A DNA stretch of 32,199 bases from an uncultured Clostridia bacterium (GTDB taxonomy: Bacteria; Bacillota; Clostridia; TANB77; CAG-508), in the NCBI GenBank assembly GCA_934129745.1, contig CAKOWZ010000021.1:1-32199 (forward strand). Direction: 5' to 3'. The notes beneath the pieces were generated by a model. The model searched no databases. It saw only the letters and a list, made by a program, of their open reading frames with translations, and was not told the origin of the DNA. Shown here one piece after another: positions 6,812 to 14,691 of this stretch. Each line of letters opens with the position of its first letter. Position 1 is the stretch's first letter. The position numbers and the translations under genes were made by a program.

Positions 6812-9385
6812 ATGATAAATAAAACTAAAAAATTTGTAGCCACAATAATGGTTATGATGACGATACTTTCTAGTTTTGGAAAAGTATTCGCAACAGAGAT
6901 AAACTCTGCAGAAATTTATGGAAAAGGTGAAATGGAATATCACTTACAATATTGGAATGATGAAAGAGGAGGGTGGTACTATGTAATTTGTAACCCTGCT
7001 TTTTATTCATATAATGGTGTTGAATACCCAGCTTATTGTGTAAATAGCGATTTACCTGGGGTAGTAGAAAATGGAAATTATGGAGTAACTGTAGATTCAA
7101 TGATTGATAATGTTTTAGTATGGAGAGCAGTTATTAACGGATATCCATATAAATCAGCATCAGAGCTAGGAGTAGACGACGATGATGATGCATATTTAGC
7201 GACAAAACAAGCTGTTTATTGTGCTTTATATGGATGGAATCCTGATAGATATAGAGGTGGAGATGATAAAGGTCAAAGAATAGCAGATGCAATTAAAAGA
7301 ATTGTAAATGAAGCTAGAAATGGAAGTCAACAACCATCTGACCCAATGGTAACATTAACACCAACATGTGATATGTACGAAGATGGAAATTATTATGTAC
7401 AAAAGGTTGATGTTTCAAGTGCAGTTGATATGGCATCATATATGATTACTGCTACAGCTAATTTACCTGAAGGAACAATAATTACAAATGGAAGTGGAAC
7501 CCAAACAGATTCTTTTAATGGCAGAGAAAGTTTTTATATAAAAGTTCCAAAATCACAAATGAATAAAGATATTTCAAATGCAATAATAAATGTTCAAGGA
7601 AAATGCAAAACATATCCTGTATTTTATGGAAAAACAACTGTTGCAGGTACACAAAACTATGCATTAGCATTTGACCCATTTGGTGATGGAAACGGAAGAA
7701 CAACATTAAATATTAAAAATAATAATGGAAAAGTTAAAATCAATAAAACAGATAGTCAAACGCATAAAGCAATTGAAGGTGTTGAATTCACATTAAAAAA
7801 TGAGGATGGAACAATAATTGCAAAAGCTAAAACAAATAGTAATGGAGTTGCAGTATTTGAAAATTTATATTTAGGAAATTATAAATTAGTAGAGACAGAA
7901 ACAAATAAGGATTACATATTAGATACTGAAGAAAAGGAAATATCTGTTGATTATAATAAAACGACAGAAATAGATATTGCTAATGACCATAAAGAAGGTA
8001 ATGTTAAAGTTTATAAAATAGATAAAGATAATCACAGAGTTGTTTTAGGTAATGTTGAGTTCCAACTTTATTCAGCAGAATTCGACAAAGTAATTGGAAC
8101 ATATTACACAGATGCTAATGGTGAGTTAGAAATTAAAAACTTAAGAACAGGAGATTACTCTTTAATCGAAACTAAAACAAATAAATGGTACAACATAGCA
8201 GATGATACAGACATTAAAGTAGAATGGAATCTAACAAAAGAACTTCAAATTGAAAACGAATTGAAAAAGGGACAAATAAAAGTAATTAAAGTCGATAAAG
8301 ACAATAACGAGGTAAAATTAAAAGGTGTTAAATTCAATGTTTTAGATAAAGACGGAAAAGTTTTAGAGACAATAGTAACAGATAAAAACGGAGAGGCTAA
8401 AACATCAAAATATCCAATAAGAGATTTCCAAGAGCTAAAAATACAAGAAGTAGAAACTTTAGAAAATTATGCTCTAGATGATGAAGTTCATACAATAAAA
8501 CTTGAAGAGAATCAAATAAAAAACATTACATTTGAAAATGAAAAAATAAAAGGAAAAATTAAAATAGTAAAAACAAGTGAAGATGATAATATTATAAATG
8601 GTAAAAAAGCAGGAGATCCAATTGCAGATGTTAAATTTGCTATATATGATAAAGACCATAAACTTGTTCAAGAAATAACAACAGATGAAAAAGGAATCGC
8701 TATTTCTGATACTTTACTAAAAGGAAAATATTTCATAAAAGAAGTAAAGGCTGGAGAATGGTATTTATTAAATGATAAAGAATTCGCAACTGAAATAAAA
8801 GTACATAAAGAAGTTGTAGAAGTTGATGTAACAAACAAATCTGAAAAACCATCAGTAGATGTTGAAAAAGAAGGAATTATTCAAACAACAGCAAATCAAG
8901 AAATAAAATACGATTTCAAATTGAAAAATACAGGTAATACTGCATTAAATAATTTTACTTGGACAGATGAATTACCAACAGACTATGTAAGAATCACAAA
9001 ATTAATAACTGGAACATATAATCAAGATTTAAGATATTCTATTTATTATAAAACTAATAAAAATGATTATAAACTATTAAAAGAAAATTTAAGCACACAA
9101 GTTAATAATTATATTGATTTTGCAGAAGTAGAACTTGCTGAAGATGAATATGTAACAGAATTTAAAGCTGAATTTGGTACTGTAGAAGTAGGATTTGAAT
9201 CAGTTATTAATCCATATATTTTTGTAAGAGTAAATTCAGATGTAAAAAATGATGATACATTTACAAATAAAACACAAGTTGAAGGATACAACAAAACATA
9301 CAAAGTTTGGGATAATGACGATCACACAACTAAAGTTTATGAAAAACAAATAAATGTTAAGAAATTACCAAGAACAGGTATGTAG
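6812..9385 (+). CDS. Thioester-domain / CnaB-repeat surface adhesin ending in LPRTGM
   Basis: An 857-residue exported protein, probably an adhesin for mating or host contact. A signal peptide (about residues 1-28) is followed by a thioester domain with the paired features YCVN and KQAVYCALYGW, which in this family form a Cys-Gln crosslink able to bind targets covalently. Four CnaB/SpaA-like modules follow from about residue 306. Their first strands carry Lys (VKINK, VKVYKIDK, IKVIKVDK, IKIVKT) and their last strands carry Glu (KLVETE, SLIETK, KIQEVE, FIKEVK), the pattern of self-made isopeptide bonds. The last 170 residues resemble a DUF11 domain. The protein ends LPRTGM with no hydrophobic segment or charged tail, unlike a standard sorting signal. 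A terminator follows directly. Confidence 0.85.
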   Translation: MINKTKKFVATIMVMMTILSSFGKVFATEINSAEIYGKGEMEYHLQYWNDERGGWYYVICNPAFYSYNGVEYPAYCVNSDLPGVVENGNYGVTVDSMIDNVLVWRAVINGYPYKSASELGVDDDDDAYLATKQAVYCALYGWNPDRYRGGDDKGQRIADAIKRIVNEARNGSQQPSDPMVTLTPTCDMYEDGNYYVQKVDVSSAVDMASYMITATANLPEGTIITNGSGTQTDSFNGRESFYIKVPKSQMNKDISNAIINVQGKCKTYPVFYGKTTVAGTQNYALAFDPFGDGNGRTTLNIKNNNGKVKINKTDSQTHKAIEGVEFTLKNEDGTIIAKAKTNSNGVAVFENLYLGNYKLVETETNKDYILDTEEKEISVDYNKTTEIDIANDHKEGNVKVYKIDKDNHRVVLGNVEFQLYSAEFDKVIGTYYTDANGELEIKNLRTGDYSLIETKTNKWYNIADDTDIKVEWNLTKELQIENELKKGQIKVIKVDKDNNEVKLKGVKFNVLDKDGKVLETIVTDKNGEAKTSKYPIRDFQELKIQEVETLENYALDDEVHTIKLEENQIKNITFENEKIKGKIKIVKTSEDDNIINGKKAGDPIADVKFAIYDKDHKLVQEITTDEKGIAISDTLLKGKYFIKEVKAGEWYLLNDKEFATEIKVHKEVVEVDVTNKSEKPSVDVEKEGIIQTTANQEIKYDFKLKNTGNTALNNFTWTDELPTDYVRITKLITGTYNQDLRYSIYYKTNKNDYKLLKENLSTQVNNYIDFAEVELAEDEYVTEFKAEFGTVEVGFESVINPYIFVRVNSDVKNDDTFTNKTQVEGYNKTYKVWDNDDHTTKVYEKQINVKKLPRTGM

Positions 9386-9412
9386 AATTAATTAAATATT
9401 AAGCAGAAAAGG

Positions 9413-9444
9413 GGCATCTATAATTTTTATAGGTGTCTTTTTTT
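9413..9444 (+). terminator. Rho-independent terminator of the adhesin gene
   Basis: A 10-bp stem (GGCATCTATA with TATAGGTGTC, two G-U pairs), a 5-base loop and seven T lie 27 bases after the adhesin stop codon. It also shows that the adhesin gene really ends at LPRTGM and does not run on into a lost anchor segment. Confidence 0.85.
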
Positions 9445-9448
9445 CGTG

Positions 9449-9800
9449 CTATAACGAGAGATGCCATAAACTCGTTATAAAATAATAAAGTGACACGTTT
9501 AGTCAGCGAACGCTATAAAATGACTTGCAGTATTTTTAACGGTCTATTAAAAATATATGTGTAGGTGAGATTTCGTAACGCAAACTCACAATAAACAAAG
9601 AGTTCTAGGGGGCAAAACTTGTATGATGGATATACTGGTGTAAAAAGTGTGGGCAAGTATGCATAAAGACTTTAAAAGTCAGCATCAGTAGTAGATTAAA
9701 AATCTACATACTAGACTGCCATAAGCGAGACGACGGAATGAGGGGTTTCGTTTATGGTGTATTATTTTTTTATGAACATAAGGGGATAATACACCATTTT
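9449..9800 (+). ncRNA. Candidate structured non-coding RNA of unknown class
   Basis: There is no plausible gene in this stretch, but hairpins are dense. They are: TATAACGAG/CTCGTTATA (9450-9458 with 9471-9479); a 10-bp stem 9530-9539 with 9547-9556; GTGAG/CTCAC (9565-9569 with 9585-9589); ACTTG/CAAGT (9617-9621 with 9654-9658); GACTT/AAGTC (9668-9680); GTAGATT/AATCTAC (9691-9707), extended by AGTA/TACT. AGTTCTAG at 9601 can pair with CTAGACT at 9711 to close a multibranch. A 13-bp stem joins 9719-9731 to 9745-9757. An 11-bp stem joins 9755-9765 to 9786-9796 and competes with its last bases. Base composition is less AT-rich than the flanks. I could not match it to T-box, SAM, lysine, cobalamin, c-di-GMP, 6S, tmRNA or RNase P signatures. 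It could instead be an origin of transfer. Confidence 0.45.
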
Positions 9801-9919
9801 GCTCAACTCTAAAATTTCAGGGTTTCAAGGTTTGAAAATCAAAACTGCCAAAAAGGTGTAAACTAAATAGAATAAAGGTTTGCGTGGATAAAAAGAATTT
9901 AAAAATCAAGTTAAATTCA

Positions 9920-9949
9920 TTGACATTTTTACGATTTTTGATATAGAAT
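9920..9949 (+). promoter_or_regulatory. Sigma-A-type promoter for the LRR/transglutaminase gene
   Basis: TTGACA at 9920-9925 is followed by TATAGA (9942) or TAGAAT (9944), spacing 16 or 18. The transcript would start near 9956, leaving a leader of about 100 bases before the ATG at 10053. Confidence 0.55.
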
Positions 9950-10052
9950 TATATTGAATAATAGTAAGAAAACTGAAGTAAAAAAGGTGAACAAGTGTAT
10001 ACATATTTTCAGTAAAAAATTTACAAATTTAAAATTTTATAGGTGAGAAAGT

Positions 10053-11768
10053 ATGATAATAAATAATAAGTCAGTAATAGAGAGAATTAATAATGCAATT
10101 ATCTCTTATAATAAAGAATCAAAAGATGAACAAATTAATCTAATTACAGATGGAGAGGTAAAAGACGAAGATTTAAAAAGAATAAAACTTTTATATATTG
10201 ATATTGGTGATATTTCAAAAGAAGAAAATTCATTTTTTGAAGAGTTAGCTAATGTTTTAGAGGTAATGAAATTAAAAGGATTATATATATATGCACATAA
10301 TGAAAATGTGGTTTCTGACGTAAATATGACATTTTTATCAAGAGTTAATGGAGAGTTAAAAGACTTACAAATATGTAATATTGATTTATCAAATGTTGAT
10401 GTAAATGTATTTAATCAGTTTGAAAATTTAAGGGTATTAATTCTAGGTAAAAATAATATTAATGATTTTGAGATGATATCTAAATTAAATGAAGGACTTG
10501 CAGTTGATGTTGGAGATAATCCAATGAGTAATGCAAGTATTAATGATATTGTGAACGAATTTAATAAGCGTCATGGAAAAATGGCTTTTAATGAACATCC
10601 TTTTCTGAATTCAATAATAGTTGCTTTGGAAGATAAACAAATAGACTTAAGCAATCCTGAAATTTTTAAAGGCAGAATAGAAGAAATTCTTCAATTTTGT
10701 AAAGATTATAAAATAGTTCCATTTATAAAAATTGAAGATTATCAAAAATTTAATAGTGAACTTCAAATTCCTAGTAATATTATTGTAAGAGGAACTAAAG
10801 ATATATCAACAGAATTCTTAATACAACATCCAGAAATATTAAAAATTCAAATAATAGATGAAGAAAATCGTTGTGATAGTGAACAAGAAGAACCGTATCT
10901 AAGAGAAGATTTTGTACGAATAAAACATAAAATAGGTGAAATAAAACAGCAGATAGAGATTCCAGATGAGTCTGATAAAGATAGAGAAAAGAAAATATTT
11001 ATGCAGGTATATACTATTTTAGGTAAAATGATAGATTATAATCATTATGCAGTTTCTGAAGAAGGTAAAGAAGATTATAATTTAGCAATATCTTGTAGAA
11101 ATTTAAAGGATGGATTACTTGAAGGAAGAGCAGTTTGTGCTGGTTATGCAGATATTTTAAAAAATGTACTAGGAGAATTTGGTATAAAAGCACAATATAT
11201 TGGAAGAAATCCTGAAGATATGGAAAAATATGCGGAAAGAATGGGCTATCAAGATGAAGTTAAAATGGATGAATTTTTAGGCTTTGAAAAAACTGATATA
11301 GATGAATTTGTTAAAAGTTATGGATATCAAGATGACCATGGACATGCATGGAATTCTGTTATATTGGATGGCAAGAAATATTTATGTGATTTAACTTGGG
11401 ATGCAGATGATATAAAACTTGAACGTTTCCCATTAGCATACTGTTGTCCATCACTTGATGAATTTAATTCTGTTGGAATTGGTGAAATAACTCATGATAT
11501 GTTTGAAATAACTGAAGAAGGAGAAATAGCAGAATTTTCAAGCGAAGACCAATTAAGGTTTTTAGGATTTAGTGAAGAAGAAATTGAAAAAAAATTGCAT
11601 CTTTCACCAGAAGATCTTGAAACATTACTAGAAGAATATGAAAATAAAAGAAAACTAGAAACATGTGCAGTAGGTTTATCTACTGAAATTAAAGCCTCTG
11701 ATTTTGATGGCATTGATAAGGCATTTAATGATAGAGAAAAGGAGGGACAAAAGGGATATGATAAATAG
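10053..11768 (+). CDS. Leucine-rich-repeat-like protein with C-terminal transglutaminase-like domain
   Basis: A 571-residue protein with no signal peptide or membrane helix. Residues about 85-150 contain Leu/Ile/Asn-spaced segments like irregular leucine-rich repeats (LKDLQICNIDLSN, LRVLILGKNNI). From about 310 it is a transglutaminase-like (papain-fold) domain with the full triad: Cys362 in GRAVCAGYADIL, His431 in DHGHAW and Asp446 in CDLTWD. Such domains act as proteases, amidases or crosslinking enzymes. An acidic helical tail follows. GGTGAG lies before the ATG, and the gene has its own promoter. It overlaps the next gene by 11 bases. Position beside a secretion system makes an effector role possible, but this is inference. 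Confidence 0.7.
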   Translation: MIINNKSVIERINNAIISYNKESKDEQINLITDGEVKDEDLKRIKLLYIDIGDISKEENSFFEELANVLEVMKLKGLYIYAHNENVVSDVNMTFLSRVNGELKDLQICNIDLSNVDVNVFNQFENLRVLILGKNNINDFEMISKLNEGLAVDVGDNPMSNASINDIVNEFNKRHGKMAFNEHPFLNSIIVALEDKQIDLSNPEIFKGRIEEILQFCKDYKIVPFIKIEDYQKFNSELQIPSNIIVRGTKDISTEFLIQHPEILKIQIIDEENRCDSEQEEPYLREDFVRIKHKIGEIKQQIEIPDESDKDREKKIFMQVYTILGKMIDYNHYAVSEEGKEDYNLAISCRNLKDGLLEGRAVCAGYADILKNVLGEFGIKAQYIGRNPEDMEKYAERMGYQDEVKMDEFLGFEKTDIDEFVKSYGYQDDHGHAWNSVILDGKKYLCDLTWDADDIKLERFPLAYCCPSLDEFNSVGIGEITHDMFEITEEGEIAEFSSEDQLRFLGFSEEEIEKKLHLSPEDLETLLEEYENKRKLETCAVGLSTEIKASDFDGIDKAFNDREKEGQKGYDK

Positions 11769-12207
11769 TATTAGTAGTAGAACTTGTGGAAATGTTTATA
11801 GTATATTGACTGAAATGAAACTGTTTAATAAAATTCCAGAGGATAAGCAAAATTATATTATAAATCATAAAGGAAAATATAGATGTAAATTTAATAAGAA
11901 TATTCCTTTACAATTTCAAATAGATGATAAAGAGACTATGGTTGTTTTATCTTATTTGTTTTTAAAATATATAAATGATAATGTTGATACAAAAAGATAC
12001 TTGATTAATAAGTATAAAAGTAATGAAATTATATATCAAAAAGAATTAAGAGAAAAATATAATCCAGATAACATATTCAAAAATGTAAAAAAAGAAAATA
12101 AGAATACTCGTACAATAATAAATAACGAGGTGACTCTAGTTGAAGTAAATGATAACTTAATTAGTAGAATAATAAAAAAGATAAAAAATTTATTTAAAAG
12201 GAAATAA
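11758..12207 (+). CDS. Small conserved-looking protein with basic C-terminal tail
   Basis: A 149-residue protein of unknown function. ATG 11758 is chosen because GGAGGG stands at 11741-11746; the frame is open upstream but without a site. The first part follows a pattern I associate with short Firmicutes proteins of unknown function (KIPEDKQNYIINH, then VVLSYLFLKYI). The middle is Lys/Asn-rich, and the tail (IIKKIKNLFKRK) is strongly basic and amphipathic, suited to membrane or nucleic acid contact. It overlaps the transglutaminase-like gene and is 3 bases from the next gene, so the three are co-transcribed. Confidence 0.55.
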   Translation: MINSISSRTCGNVYSILTEMKLFNKIPEDKQNYIINHKGKYRCKFNKNIPLQFQIDDKETMVVLSYLFLKYINDNVDTKRYLINKYKSNEIIYQKELREKYNPDNIFKNVKKENKNTRTIINNEVTLVEVNDNLISRIIKKIKNLFKRK

Positions 12208-12210
12208 CTA

Positions 12211-14196
12211 ATGAGTAAAAAAAATCAATTAGTAAAATATGAAGAAAATCCTATTAAAAGATGGTTTTCTAATATCTTAAATAGCATTAAAAATAGATTT
12301 ATACCACGAAAAAGCCTAAATAGTGAAATTGAGAATGTTATAAAATCTGAATTTTATGATAGACAAGAGCAAGAACAAGTAACTAAAATGCTAGAAGATA
12401 TGTTAAGCAGAAATAAATATTTATTAGATACGCTTGATATACGAATTCTAAAAAGTAATTATTTAGAAATATTTGAACAACCTCTTTTAGAAAGAATAGT
12501 TGCCGATGAAGATATGCAAAGAGATATATTAGAAATGTCGGAAGAAGAACTCAAAACATTCGGATTTTTATTACAATATAAGGCAACAGATCAAAAAGAA
12601 AGAATTACAAGAATAAATACAAGCTCTTTAAGAAACATAAACTTAGATAAATTGCAAGAGTTAAGTGAATCTGACAAAACAAAAGCAATAAGTATATTAT
12701 TAAGTTGTAGTGAATTTAAATTGGGTGATTTATCAGAATTAAATAATTACTATGAAAAAAGAAAAAATGCTTGTAAGCGAATAATTGATAATCCAAATGT
12801 AATTGAAGAATATGATTATGATACATACTGGGAAAGAATTGAAAGTGGAGAAGAAATTGATATTCCATATGGTATTATAGATGAAATGCAACAATTAAAA
12901 GTAGATGAAAGAATACATTGGGCTATTATTGAAACTAAATATGGAATGAGTTTAGAAAAGGCAAGAGAATTATGCAGAACTTTTGGAAAAGATGTTGATA
13001 AAATAGAACAAAACGAAGAAACTAGAATAATAAAAGAAATTAAACAAATATTAGAAGAAAATGATATTGAGAAATTAAAACATATAGACTTAAGCGAAAA
13101 TCTTGCCAATTATGAAGGTACAATGAATATTATTCCTAATTTAAGAAATGGCTATTTAAGGGAATATCAAAAGACATTATATCAATTAAAAGAGGATGAC
13201 TATATTGGAACACAAGATGGGATAAATATTTATAATGTGTTAGGAAAAAACAATGATAATGCTGATTTTAACATGATATTAACAGCAATAGGTGGAGTTT
13301 ATGCTTATAGCCATGACTTTAGTGATATGAAAAAGGATTGGGATAGAGCTGATAGTAATCATACAATTTCATGTTCTTATATAGGTAATGATTTTTTAGG
13401 AGTTACAGATACTACTTTCTTACTGGGATTTTCAGATATTAAAGATAATGAATTAATACATTCTAGAAATCAAGATGCAGGAGCTGGAGATTTGATATTT
13501 GAACCTTATGCGAAAAGTGAATTTTTAATTCCTGAAAACCAAGTAAATACATCAAAAGGCTACAATGAAATGGTTATAGAAAGAAAGATTGAAGATGGTG
13601 GAAAATTAGTTAATAGAAAACCAACATATGCGGTTTTTTTAGCAGAAAATATAGATGGAATAAATGATAAAGAAAATACTAGATGGAAAAATGCAAAAAA
13701 AATGGCAAAAGGATTAAATATACCAATTGTTGTTGTTGATGTGCAAAGATGTTTAGAATTAGAATGGAAAAAAACACAAGATATGATAACACTTATAAAA
13801 GAACGTAAAAGAATGGATTTGATTCCAGAAGTAATTCATAAAATTGAAAACAATAGAGGTTATGAGGCACTTGCAGATATTAACAAAAACATTTTTTCTG
13901 ATAAAAAGATAAAAGATAGTTTAGAACAAATAATAGGTACAATTATAACTTTAGATACTGATACATTTAATAATGGAATTGAACAATTTGTAAGTGTAAC
14001 AAAAGAAATTGTAAATAATCATGATGAACATTTATCGAGTGATTATAATAAAGAATTTAAAACATATGACTATAGAAAATATATGGAAAGATTAAAAGTA
14101 TTATTCGGCTCACGAAATGGAATATTCAAAAGCAATGAAAAGGAATCAAATGGCGTAAAAACACGAGACAAAAATATGGAGGAACAAAGTATATAA
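12211..14196 (+). CDS. Large protein of unknown function, effector-like
   Basis: A 661-residue protein I do not recognise. The N-terminus has a basic amphipathic helix (RWFSNILNSIKNRFIP) similar in character to the tail of the preceding protein. Residues about 40-300 are mostly helical and acidic. A mixed alpha/beta domain from about 300 to 530 contains TISCSYIG, YNEMVIERK and KGLNIPIVVVDVQRC. The middle piece is faintly like the STS and ExE strands of ADP-ribosyltransferases, but this is too weak to call. There is no signal peptide. Third gene of the transcript starting at 10053. No terminator was seen after it; a fresh promoter follows. Confidence 0.5.
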   Translation: MSKKNQLVKYEENPIKRWFSNILNSIKNRFIPRKSLNSEIENVIKSEFYDRQEQEQVTKMLEDMLSRNKYLLDTLDIRILKSNYLEIFEQPLLERIVADEDMQRDILEMSEEELKTFGFLLQYKATDQKERITRINTSSLRNINLDKLQELSESDKTKAISILLSCSEFKLGDLSELNNYYEKRKNACKRIIDNPNVIEEYDYDTYWERIESGEEIDIPYGIIDEMQQLKVDERIHWAIIETKYGMSLEKARELCRTFGKDVDKIEQNEETRIIKEIKQILEENDIEKLKHIDLSENLANYEGTMNIIPNLRNGYLREYQKTLYQLKEDDYIGTQDGINIYNVLGKNNDNADFNMILTAIGGVYAYSHDFSDMKKDWDRADSNHTISCSYIGNDFLGVTDTTFLLGFSDIKDNELIHSRNQDAGAGDLIFEPYAKSEFLIPENQVNTSKGYNEMVIERKIEDGGKLVNRKPTYAVFLAENIDGINDKENTRWKNAKKMAKGLNIPIVVVDVQRCLELEWKKTQDMITLIKERKRMDLIPEVIHKIENNRGYEALADINKNIFSDKKIKDSLEQIIGTIITLDTDTFNNGIEQFVSVTKEIVNNHDEHLSSDYNKEFKTYDYRKYMERLKVLFGSRNGIFKSNEKESNGVKTRDKNMEEQSI

Positions 14197-14211
14197 AAAA
14201 TGTAGAAATAG

Positions 14212-14240
14212 TTGACAATTGATTTCAACAGAGTTAATAT
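14212..14240 (+). promoter_or_regulatory. Sigma-A-type promoter for the small gene at 14281
   Basis: TTGACA at 14212-14217 and TAATAT at 14235-14240 are exactly 17 bases apart, in the short gap before the small acidic gene. The expected start is near 14247, and GGGGTGA lies before the ATG. Confidence 0.6.
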
Positions 14241-14280
14241 CACACACAATTAAATTTGATATGAATTGGGGTGATAAGTA

Positions 14281-14607
14281 ATGGATGAATTTGAAGAAGG
14301 AAAAGAACAGGATGTTATTGATATTCTGTGCGATTATGATGAAGATAGCGGAAATATTATAAGTAAAGAAACAAGAGAAAAATTAAAGAAATATTACCAA
14401 AAGGAAGAAGAAGGTAGTGAAAAGATTTGTAAAATAGTTTTTGAAACTATTGAAGATGATAATTTAAAAGAAAAATGCAAGGAAATGTTAGAAGATTTTA
14501 AGGCAACAATAAAAGATGAAATTGGATTTTTGAATTATATTTATTATAGGCAAGGTTTCAAAATGGGAGCAAATGTAGTTAAAGATTGCTTGATTAATAA
14601 TGATTAA
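14281..14607 (+). CDS. Small acidic helical protein, DUF6809-like C-terminus
   Basis: A 108-residue acidic, helix-rich protein. Its last 30 residues (IYYRQGFKMGANVVKDCL) match the character of small Firmicutes DUF6809-type proteins, in which a tyrosine/arginine-rich helix ends with a GF..G motif. Function unknown. It has its own promoter and terminator. The last 117 bases plus the terminator were copied when the insertion sequence landed downstream. This left the gene whole and a 3' fragment at 16673-16789. Confidence 0.55.
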   Translation: MDEFEEGKEQDVIDILCDYDEDSGNIISKETREKLKKYYQKEEEGSEKICKIVFETIEDDNLKEKCKEMLEDFKATIKDEIGFLNYIYYRQGFKMGANVVKDCLINND

Positions 14608-14691
14608 AACTTGGGATAGATTGCTTGAAAAAGTAGTCTATTTTTTTGTTGGAAAAAGTCCTTCAAAGTATTGTCTTTACGGGGCTAATAT
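14491..14691 (+). repeat. Left copy of a 201-bp target duplication around the insertion sequence
   Basis: Every base of 14491-14691 is repeated at 16673-16873. The copy covers the last third of the small acidic gene, its terminator and the bases up to the left end of the insertion sequence. The match stops exactly at both element ends. Such an unusually long duplication is known for the IS1634 family (first noted in Mycoplasma mycoides). Perfect identity points to a recent insertion. Confidence 0.92.
14616..14647 (+). terminator. Terminator of the small acidic gene (also copied at 16798-16829)
   Basis: A 9-bp stem (ATAGATTGC with GTAGTCTAT, two G-U pairs) and an 8-base loop are followed by seven T. 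It begins 9 bases after the stop codon. The same hairpin is present in the right copy of the duplication. Confidence 0.7.

Noticed and set aside
9340..9450. Frameshifted sorting signal downstream of LPRTGM
   Set aside because: The bases after the stop encode no hydrophobic segment in any frame and run straight into a terminator.
9449..9800. Known RNA classes (T-box, SAM, c-di-GMP, raiA, group I/II intron, 6S, tmRNA)
   Set aside because: None of the conserved core sequences I know for these could be found. The region is therefore left unnamed.
12211..14196. ADP-ribosyltransferase call for the 661-residue protein
   Set aside because: Only faint likeness of TISCSYIG and YNEMVIER to the STS and ExE strands; no convincing first-strand Arg or overall fold evidence.
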